From an uncultured Prevotellaceae bacterium (GTDB lineage Bacteria > Bacteroidota > Bacteroidia > Bacteroidales > Bacteroidaceae), in the NCBI GenBank assembly GCA_946187025.1, contig CAMHPM010000093.1:1-6468 (forward strand): DNA of 6,468 nt, read 5' to 3'. Below, one piece after another: positions 1 through 5,617 of this stretch. A program made the translations under genes and the position numbers. Within the stretch, counting starts at the first letter, position 1, and each line of letters opens with the position of its first letter. The notes beneath the pieces were generated by a model, which did no database searches, had not been told where the DNA came from, and worked only from the letters and a program-made list of their open reading frames with translations.

Positions 1-564
1 AAGCTGGCATATCAGCTGAAGGCCTCGGGCAAGAAGGTGGTGCTGGGAGCTGCCGACACATTCCGTGCTGCCGCAGTGGAACAGCTGTGTATCTGGGGCG
101 AGAGGGTAGGAGTGCCGGTGGTGCACCAGCAGATGGGCAGCGACCCGGCCAGCGTGGCATTCGACACGGTGAGCTCGGCCATTGCCAGCAAGGCCGACGT
201 GGTGCTTATCGACACAGCCGGACGACTGCACAACAAGGTAGGACTGATGAACGAGCTGACAAAAATACGTAACGTAATCAGGAAACTGATGCCTACTGCC
301 CCCGACGAGGTCATGCTCGTGCTCGACGGCTCCACAGGACAGAACGCATTCGAGCAGGCACGACAATTCACCGCCGCTACCGAGGTGACATCGATGGCTA
401 TCACCAAACTCGACGGAACAGCCAAGGGAGGTGTGGTGATAGGCATCAGCGACCAGTTTAAGATTCCTGTGAAATACATCGGCCTGGGCGAAGGAATGGA
501 AGATCTGCAACCATTCAACCGACGCGCGTTTGTCGATTCATTATTCGACGGCAATGAACACTAA
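1..564 (+). CDS. ftsY: Signal recognition particle receptor FtsY (3' part, NG GTPase domain)
   Basis: FtsY is the SRP receptor GTPase. It docks ribosome-SRP complexes at the inner membrane and hands nascent membrane proteins to SecYEG. Reading frame 1 is open from the left edge to a TAA at 562-564, giving 187 visible residues. The window starts just after the missing P-loop (the 'KLA' that follows GKTTTIG). Visible motifs are ADTFRAAA (residues 18-25, the insertion-box/G2 region), DTAGRL (71-76, G3), TKLDGTAKGG (135-144, G4 and after) and the C-terminal YIGLGEGMEDLQPF typical of FtsY. The ending LF shortly after that and the lack of an M domain favour FtsY over Ffh. Related proteins are about 320 residues, so roughly the first 130 are outside the window. 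The stop lies inside the next gene, rimO, suggesting co-transcription and perhaps translational coupling. Confidence 0.95.
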   Translation, partial: KLAYQLKASGKKVVLGAADTFRAAAVEQLCIWGERVGVPVVHQQMGSDPASVAFDTVSSAIASKADVVLIDTAGRLHNKVGLMNELTKIRNVIRKLMPTAPDEVMLVLDGSTGQNAFEQARQFTAATEVTSMAITKLDGTAKGGVVIGISDQFKIPVKYIGLGEGMEDLQPFNRRAFVDSLFDGNEH

Positions 565-1849
565 GACAATCGACATCATAACACTGGGATGCTCAAAGAA
601 CCTGGTCGATTCAGAAAAACTCATGGCACGCCTCGAGGCCCTGGGATACAAGGTGGAACACGACCCGGAACGCCCCCGCGGACATATCGTCATCATCAAC
701 ACGTGCGGATTCATAGGCGATGCCAAGGAAGAGTCGATAAACACCATCCTGCAATGCTGTGAACGCAAGGCCGAAGGACTCGTCGGCCGCATTTACGTCA
801 TGGGATGCCTCTCCCAGCGATATCTCAAGACCCTGGGCCACGAACTGCCCGAGGTTGACGGCATATACGGCAAGTTCGACTGGGACAAGATTGTGGACGA
901 ACTGAAGGCTGGACCCCACTCACAACCAACACCCCGACACCTCACAACACCACGCCACTACGCATACCTGAAGATATCAGAAGGCTGCAACCGCCACTGC
1001 GCATACTGCGCCATACCAATCATGACCGGACGACACAAAAGCCGGCCGATGGACGAAATCGTTGCCGAAGTGGAATGGCTGGTGAGCCAGGGAGTGAAAG
1101 AACTACAGGTAATAGCACAAGAACTGACCTACTACGGACTCGATATATATAAGAAAAGATGTATAGCCGAGCTGGTCGATCGCATCGCACACGTGAAAGG
1201 CGTGAAATGGATACGACTGCACTACGCCTATCCACACCAGTTCCCGATGGAACTGCTCGACGTGATGCGCCGCAACCCCAACGTATGCCGATATCTCGAC
1301 ATCGCCCTCCAACACATCAACACCGACGTGCTCACCAACATGCGCCGACATGTGGACAGCACCCAGACCTACGAACTCATCACACAGATACGCAAGGCCG
1401 TGCCAGGCATACACCTGCGCACAACACTCATGGTGGGATTCCCCGGAGAAGGCGACCGCGAGTTCAAAGAACTCATGGAATTCACCAAGTGGGCACGGTT
1501 CGAACGCATGGGAGCATTTGCATACTCACACGAAGACGGGACATACGCGGCACGACACTTCCGCGACACAATCCCCGACGCCGTGAAGCAGGAACGCCTC
1601 GACCGACTCATGGCGCTGCAACAAGAAATTTCAGCACAGGTGCAGGCACAGAAAGTGGGACAGACACTCAAGGTCATAATCGACAGGAAAGAAGGCGAAT
1701 ACTATGTGGGACGAACCGAATTCGACTCGCCCGAAGTTGACCCCGAAGTGCTGATACCGGTAGCCGAACGCAGGCTGCGATGCGGATGCTTCTACAAAGT
1801 CAGGATAACCGATTCCGACGATTTCGACCTCTATGGAACGGTCGAGTAA
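554..1849 (+). CDS. rimO: Ribosomal protein S12 methylthiotransferase RimO (radical SAM)
   Basis: RimO adds a methylthio group to a conserved aspartate of ribosomal protein S12, using S-adenosylmethionine and two [4Fe-4S] clusters. From ATG 554 the product is 431 residues, normal for the family. The N-terminal MTTase domain has the three cluster cysteines C13 (in LGCSKNLVDSE, the RimO signature), C51 (NTCGF) and C85 (MGCLSQRY). The radical SAM domain has CNRHCAYC with C145, C149 and C152. The C-terminal TRAM domain (about 365-431) ends DFDLYGTVE. The frame also opens at a TTG at 530, but ATG 554 gives the usual start MNTKTIDIITLGCSKN and is preferred. The start overlaps the end of ftsY by 11 bases with no clear Shine-Dalgarno. 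Two extra cysteines (C410, C412) in the TRAM domain are of unknown meaning. No terminator is apparent before the HU genes 55 bases downstream. Confidence 0.96.
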   Translation: MNTKTIDIITLGCSKNLVDSEKLMARLEALGYKVEHDPERPRGHIVIINTCGFIGDAKEESINTILQCCERKAEGLVGRIYVMGCLSQRYLKTLGHELPEVDGIYGKFDWDKIVDELKAGPHSQPTPRHLTTPRHYAYLKISEGCNRHCAYCAIPIMTGRHKSRPMDEIVAEVEWLVSQGVKELQVIAQELTYYGLDIYKKRCIAELVDRIAHVKGVKWIRLHYAYPHQFPMELLDVMRRNPNVCRYLDIALQHINTDVLTNMRRHVDSTQTYELITQIRKAVPGIHLRTTLMVGFPGEGDREFKELMEFTKWARFERMGAFAYSHEDGTYAARHFRDTIPDAVKQERLDRLMALQQEISAQVQAQKVGQTLKVIIDRKEGEYYVGRTEFDSPEVDPEVLIPVAERRLRCGCFYKVRITDSDDFDLYGTVE

Positions 1850-1904
1850 ACAAGATCTCACGAACTCAAAAACTCAATTACTATATACGCTCTTTTGAAA
1901 CAAA

Positions 1905-2204
1905 ATGACAAATAAGCAATTCATAAGCGCTCTGGCCAAAAATTCGGGCTTGACAACCACCGAGGCAGCAGTACTGCTCGACCAGTTCTCAATCATGCTT
2001 GTTGATTCGATAGCTGCCGACCAAACCGTCAACCTCCAGTCGTTTGGCACGTTCAGCCTGAAAACCAAGTCGGAGAAACGGGCATACAACCCAACGACAA
2101 AACAATTTAAGCTCATTCCTGCAAGCAAGTCGATCACATTCCGACAAAGTTCGATACTGAAAGACAAACTCGCCGACGGCGACAGAAAGGAGGACGAGGC
2201 ATGA
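1905..2204 (+). CDS. HU/IHF-family DNA-binding protein (small, 99 aa)
   Basis: This is a small nucleoid-type DNA-binding protein of the HU/IHF superfamily. Such proteins work as homo- or heterodimers that clamp and bend DNA. Visible are an N-terminal two-helix region (residues 1-40), the family hallmark FGTF at 47-50 at the start of the beta body, and the DNA-arm segment YNPTTKQ (61-67), which keeps the intercalating proline (P63). A short C-terminal helix follows (RQSSILKDKLADG), with a charged tail. The length is typical of HU (about 90-100). The ATG at 1905 is preceded by an A-rich stretch, as is common in Bacteroidota. The TGA overlaps the ATG of the following HU-LysM gene by 4 bases, so the two are probably translated together and the products may pair. 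Whether it is closer to HU or IHF cannot be decided by eye. Confidence 0.9.
   Translation: MTNKQFISALAKNSGLTTTEAAVLLDQFSIMLVDSIAADQTVNLQSFGTFSLKTKSEKRAYNPTTKQFKLIPASKSITFRQSSILKDKLADGDRKEDEA
2186..2193 (+). promoter_or_regulatory. Shine-Dalgarno-like site before the HU-LysM gene
   Basis: AAAGGAGG ends 7 bases before the ATG at 2201 and lies inside the last codons of the preceding HU gene. Strong Shine-Dalgarno sites are uncommon in Bacteroidota and none is seen before rimO. This one may support re-initiation at the overlapping start, or it may arise by chance from Arg-Lys-Glu codons. Confidence 0.5.
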
Positions 2205-3142
2205 AGAAGATATCGACAGCCGCAATAGCCGAACAGCTATCGCAGATGGCCGGCATGAACAAGAAAACAACTGAAAGCTTCATCCGGGCATTCGTAGAAA
2301 CTGTGCTCACCGGCGTGAGTCAGGATGGAGTGGTCAAGATAAAGGATTTCGGAACATTCAAGGCAGTAAACGTGGCACAGCGTGAAAGTGTGAATGTAGT
2401 GAGTGGCGAGCGATTCACCATTGCCGGTTTCAACAAACTATCGTTCACACCCGACGTCACACTGCTTGCAATGCTCAATTCCGTCTCGGCCGAAACTACT
2501 GATACAGCACCTGCAACCACCGACGAGGAGCCCGAAGAGGAAACACCGACGGCCGAACCCGACCCCATTCCCACTCCCACTCCGGAAGAAACAATAGTCC
2601 CGGAAGCAGAAGCAGCACCCGTTGCAGCTGTTATAGATGAATCCGTTGCAGAAGAGCCGCTTACTGAAGTTGTAGAGGAATCAGTTGAAGTTTCTGATGA
2701 ACCTGTAGCAGAAGATGAGACGGAACCAGTTGCCGTTTCAGACGAACCAGCCGAGATTACCGCTGACACCACACCTACAGCCATGGCACCTGCCGATGTG
2801 AAGAGTGGCAGTGATGTAAAAAAATGGACGTCGCTGATTCTTGCCATCATCGTGGTTGTAGCCGTTGTGGCCTTTGCATGGCCGAAACAAACCGACAACG
2901 AACCGCAAGCCCAACTCGAAAAACTGGCCGAGATAGCACAGACGCAGCCGCAACCGCAACCTGCAATCGACCAAGCAGACGAACCGAAACGTAAGGTGCA
3001 TATATTGCAGAAAGGCGAGTCGCTGACGACCATTTCAGTATATTACTACAACACCAAGGACTCCATGCAAGCCATCTGGAAGCTCAACGGGTTTAAAGAC
3101 CCCAACAACATTCCGCTTGGCACCGAAATCCTGTTGCCGTAG
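2201..3142 (+). CDS. HU-domain protein with acidic linker, transmembrane helix and LysM domain
   Basis: This 313-residue protein is a four-part fusion. Residues 1-95 form an HU/IHF domain with FGTF at 50-53. Residues 96-205 are a low-complexity linker rich in Glu, Asp, Pro, Thr and Val, with VSDEP twice. Residues 209-228 form one strongly hydrophobic helix, preceded by Lys-Lys, which by the positive-inside rule places the HU domain in the cytoplasm. A Gln-Pro stretch (about 249-254) leads to a LysM domain at 265-313 (VHILQKGESLTTISVYYYN through IPLGTEILLP), expected in the periplasm where LysM binds peptidoglycan. There is no signal peptide. In the HU arm, the usual Asn-Pro is Asn-Val (N65-V66), so the DNA-intercalating proline is missing. 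I infer a link between chromosome and cell wall. Membrane-anchored HU-like proteins are known in Bacteroidota, but I know of no assigned function for this one. The ATG overlaps the upstream HU stop by 4 bases. Confidence 0.88.
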   Translation: MKKISTAAIAEQLSQMAGMNKKTTESFIRAFVETVLTGVSQDGVVKIKDFGTFKAVNVAQRESVNVVSGERFTIAGFNKLSFTPDVTLLAMLNSVSAETTDTAPATTDEEPEEETPTAEPDPIPTPTPEETIVPEAEAAPVAAVIDESVAEEPLTEVVEESVEVSDEPVAEDETEPVAVSDEPAEITADTTPTAMAPADVKSGSDVKKWTSLILAIIVVVAVVAFAWPKQTDNEPQAQLEKLAEIAQTQPQPQPAIDQADEPKRKVHILQKGESLTTISVYYYNTKDSMQAIWKLNGFKDPNNIPLGTEILLP

Positions 3143-3180
3143 GGCTCGCGTAATCGTCGGTTTTTTCAATCGATTCATTC

Positions 3181-3222
3181 TCAATTTAGCTATCTCAATT
3201 TAGCTATTTCAATTTAGCTATT
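3181..3222. repeat. 14-base tandem repeat, three copies
   Basis: TCAATTTAGCTAT plus one base (C, T, T) occurs three times in a row at 3181-3194, 3195-3208 and 3209-3222, identical apart from the last base. The 14-base period is twice 7, and the unit can be read as alternating heptamers TCAATTT and AGCTATY. A degenerate continuation (TGACTAT) follows. Confidence 0.9.
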
Positions 3223-3229
3223 TGACTAT

Positions 3230-3310
3230 TTCCATCCGGATGGAGTTCCCCGCCTATAGGAAGGTTAGGGGAGGTTCCATCCGGATGGACTCTCCCACCT
3301 GCAAGGACAG
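3230..3310. repeat. Duplicated REP-like unit with perfect 14-base palindrome
   Basis: TCCATCCGGATGGA, a perfect palindrome, occurs at 3231-3244 and 3276-3289, each preceded by T, with starts 45 bases apart. The similarity continues downstream (GTTCCCCGCCTATAGG against CTCTCCCACCTGCAAGG), and both copies keep a small CCT...AGG stem, so a unit of roughly 30-35 bases is duplicated. The two palindromes can also pair with each other, with CCCC 3248-3251 pairing to GGGG 3268-3271, giving one large hairpin over 3231-3289. No T run follows, so a classic intrinsic terminator is not supported. A REP-like mobile repeat or a transcript-end stabiliser is possible. Confidence 0.8.
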
Positions 3311-3311
3311 T

Positions 3312-3339
3312 CTTTAACCTTCAATCTTCAATCTTTTTA
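3312..3339. repeat. 7-base repeat run (CTTCAAT), four degenerate copies
   Basis: CTTTAAC, CTTCAAT, CTTCAAT and CTTTTTA lie end to end, sharing CTT at the same phase. The two central copies are exact. Confidence 0.65.
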
Positions 3340-3387
3340 CTTCCGACATCGTAAAGTTGCGACTTATCTCTCAGCCTGCAAACAGCT

Positions 3388-3419
3388 ACTTTATGATTTT
3401 ACGACTTTATGATTTTCCG
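3388..3419. repeat. 16-base tandem duplication
   Basis: ACTTTATGATTTTACG (3388-3403) is followed directly by ACTTTATGATTTTCCG (3404-3419), with 15 of 16 bases identical. A related inverted word, CGTAAAGT, occurs nearby at about 3350-3357. Confidence 0.8.
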
Positions 3420-3468
3420 TTTTTTTGTGTCTTCATTACTTTTTTGTTTCATTGAGTGTTAAAGACCC

Positions 3469-3510
3469 TTAAAAGAGTGGTTTGATAATATAAATATGGT
3501 TAAAAGAGTG
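3469..3510 (+). repeat. Paired 11-base direct repeat upstream of moxR promoter
   Basis: TTAAAAGAGTG occurs exactly at 3469-3479 and 3500-3510, with starts 31 bases apart, close to three helical turns. A partial copy, TTAAAGA, lies at 3459-3465. If transcription starts near 3547, the copies sit at about -78 and -47, positions suited to an activator. This is inferred from spacing; no known regulator is recognised. Confidence 0.5.
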
Positions 3511-3532
3511 TACATATATCGATGAAAAGCAG

Positions 3533-3540
3533 TAATTTTG
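3533..3540 (+). promoter_or_regulatory. Bacteroidetes-type -7 promoter box for the moxR operon
   Basis: TAATTTTG matches the Bacteroidetes primary-sigma -7 consensus TAnnTTTG exactly. A good -33 TTTG at the normal 19-21 base spacing is not seen. Transcription would begin near 3547, giving an A-rich leader of about 70 bases to the ATG at 3616, which suits a phylum that relies little on Shine-Dalgarno sites. Confidence 0.6.
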
Positions 3541-3615
3541 CTTTGAATTTACAAAGTAATCACAGCGAAAACCATAACTCAAAAACGAAAGACATAAAAA
3601 AACTTAACGAACAAT

Positions 3616-4607
<992 letters not shown>

Positions 4608-4611
<4 letters not shown>

Positions 4612-5480
4612 TGGATACCACAGAACTGCTCAGCCAGGTAAGGAAAATAGAAATCAAGACGCGCGGATTGTCAAACAACATCTTCGCCGGCGAGTACCAC
4701 TCGGCCTTCAAGGGCAGGGGTATGGCTTTCTCCGAAGTGAGGGAGTATCAGTACGGCGACGATGTGCGCGACATCGACTGGAACGTGACAGCACGCTTCG
4801 GCAAACCTTTCGTGAAGGTGTTTGAAGAGGAGCGTGAACTCACCGTGATACTTATGGTCGATGTGTCGGGTAGTCTCGATTTCGGAACCATTGGCCAGAC
4901 CAAACGGCAGATGGTGACCGAGATTGCGGCCACGTTGGCATTCTCGGCTATTCAGAACAACGATAAGATTGGTGTCATCTTCTTCTCCGACCGCGTAGAG
5001 AAGTTCATCCCGCCTAAGAAGGGCCGCAAACACATACTGCTCATCATCCGCGAGCTGCTGAGTTTCCAGCCCGAAAGCAATAAGACCGACCTTGGTATGG
5101 CTATCGAGTTTATGACCAATGCCATCAAGAAGCGTTGCACGGTGTTCCTTATGAGCGACTTCTACAACCATGGCGAGTTCCGTCAGCAACTCACTATTGC
5201 CAACCGCCGTCACGATGTGGTGGCAATTCAAGTCTATGACCAGCGCATGTGTGAACTGCCTAACATAGGGCTGATGAAGCTTGTGGACAGTGAGACTGGC
5301 GAACAGGTCTATGTCGATACGGCCTCGTCGGCTGTGCGGCGTGCCCATCATGAGTGGTGGGTGCAGCACCAGGGAAAACTCAACAACGTGCTCACGCAGT
5401 CGAATGTTGACAGTGTCTCGGTGCGTACCGACGAAGATTATGTGAAGTCGTTGATGAATCTGTTCCGACGCAGAAGCTGA
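4608..5480 (+). CDS. DUF58 domain protein (VWA-like partner of MoxR)
   Basis: This 290-residue protein carries the DUF58 signature: GRGMAFSEVREYQYGDDVRD (residues 36-55) then IDWNVTAR, KPFVKVFEEERE and a VWA-like fold. The metal-site (MIDAS) motif DVSGS is intact at 85-89, with T160 (NKTDLG) and D184 (LMSDF) in place as probable third and fourth ligands. No membrane helix is visible, so it is probably cytoplasmic or membrane-associated through partners. DUF58 proteins are encoded next to MoxR ATPases across bacteria and are presumed to act as their adaptor. Two ATGs lie back to back (4608 and 4611). The first gives the 4-base ATGA overlap with moxR, the second would start MDTTELL, and the sequence does not settle which is used. 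The C-terminus ends in a basic FRRRS. Confidence 0.92.
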
Positions 5481-5490
5481 TGCTTGGATG

Positions 5491-5546
5491 ATGCACAATG
5501 CACAATTCATAGTGCATAATGGATAATTCATAATGCATAATGCACA
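5491..5546. repeat. Heptanucleotide tandem array, eight copies (ATGCATA-like)
   Basis: Eight successive 7-base units with no gap follow the DUF58 stop by 10 bases: ATGCACA, ATGCACA, ATTCATA, GTGCATA, ATGGATA, ATTCATA, ATGCATA, ATGCACA. The consensus is ATGCAYA. The phase is perfect though individual bases vary. It lies in the 137-base gap between the DUF58 gene and the BatD-like gene and can form alternative weak hairpins. Confidence 0.85.
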
Positions 5547-5581
5547 TAATTGGACTGTGCATAACTCTATAAACTCTTATA

Positions 5582-5599
5582 ATATTAAACTTTTAATAT
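5582..5599. promoter_or_regulatory. AT-rich inverted repeat upstream of the BatD-like gene
   Basis: ATATTAAA (5582-5589) and TTTAATAT (5592-5599) form a perfect 8-base inverted repeat with a 2-base centre, ending 18 bases before the ATG at 5618. It could be an operator, a leader hairpin, or simply chance in AT-rich DNA. No clear -7 box was found in this gap. Confidence 0.35.
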
Positions 5600-5617
5600 A
5601 TAAATATACCGCTTTTA

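Larger units (their letters stand above)
3143..3615. other. 473-base repeat-rich intergenic region
   Basis: No convincing gene lies here on either strand and no tRNA-like fold was recognised. From left to right it contains a T run at 3161-3166 just after the HU-LysM stop, a 14-base tandem repeat (3181-3222), a duplicated palindrome unit (3230-3310), a 7-base repeat run (3312-3339), a 16-base duplication (3388-3419), an AT-rich stretch with two copies of an 11-base motif (3469-3510), a -7 promoter box (3533-3540), and an A-rich leader of about 70 bases before moxR. It separates two same-strand operons that differ in base skew. Confidence 0.8.

Noticed and set aside
530..553. TTG at 530 as the rimO start
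   Set aside because: It adds eight residues not expected in the family; ATG 554 gives the standard RimO N-terminus.
37..564. A GTG at 37 as the start of the ftsY-like gene
   Set aside because: The frame is open to the left edge and the residues before it match the FtsY segment after the P-loop, so the true start lies outside the window.
1850..1904. A separate promoter for the HU genes
   Set aside because: The 55-base gap is AT-rich but has no TAnnTTTG box with a proper -33 element; read-through from rimO is at least as likely.
2320..3033. 237-codon minus-strand open frame rich in Ser, Val and Thr
   Set aside because: It is the mirror of the HU-LysM gene, mostly of its acidic repeat-like linker, and has no recognisable domain.
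3122..3166. Intrinsic terminator after the HU-LysM gene (ACCGA...TCGGT then six T)
   Set aside because: The stem is only 5 bases with a loop of about 30, and no better stem precedes the T run; it remains a weak possibility.
3181..3419. A CRISPR array
   Set aside because: The repeats are short, directly adjacent without spacers, and differ from each other; no cas genes are present.
3393..3455. A 20-residue hydrophobic open frame within the intergenic gap
   Set aside because: It spans the 16-base duplication and T-rich DNA, has no ribosome site or family support, and is expected by chance.
3479..3506. A dif-like recombination site (GATAATATAAATATGGTTAAA)
   Set aside because: It shares an ATAA...GTTAAA pattern with known dif sites but the arms match poorly, the DNA is AT-rich, and the skew direction here is opposite to that expected at a terminus.
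4671..5531. 286-codon minus-strand open frame
   Set aside because: It runs opposite the well-supported DUF58 gene, shows no domain, and is explained by that gene's codon pattern.
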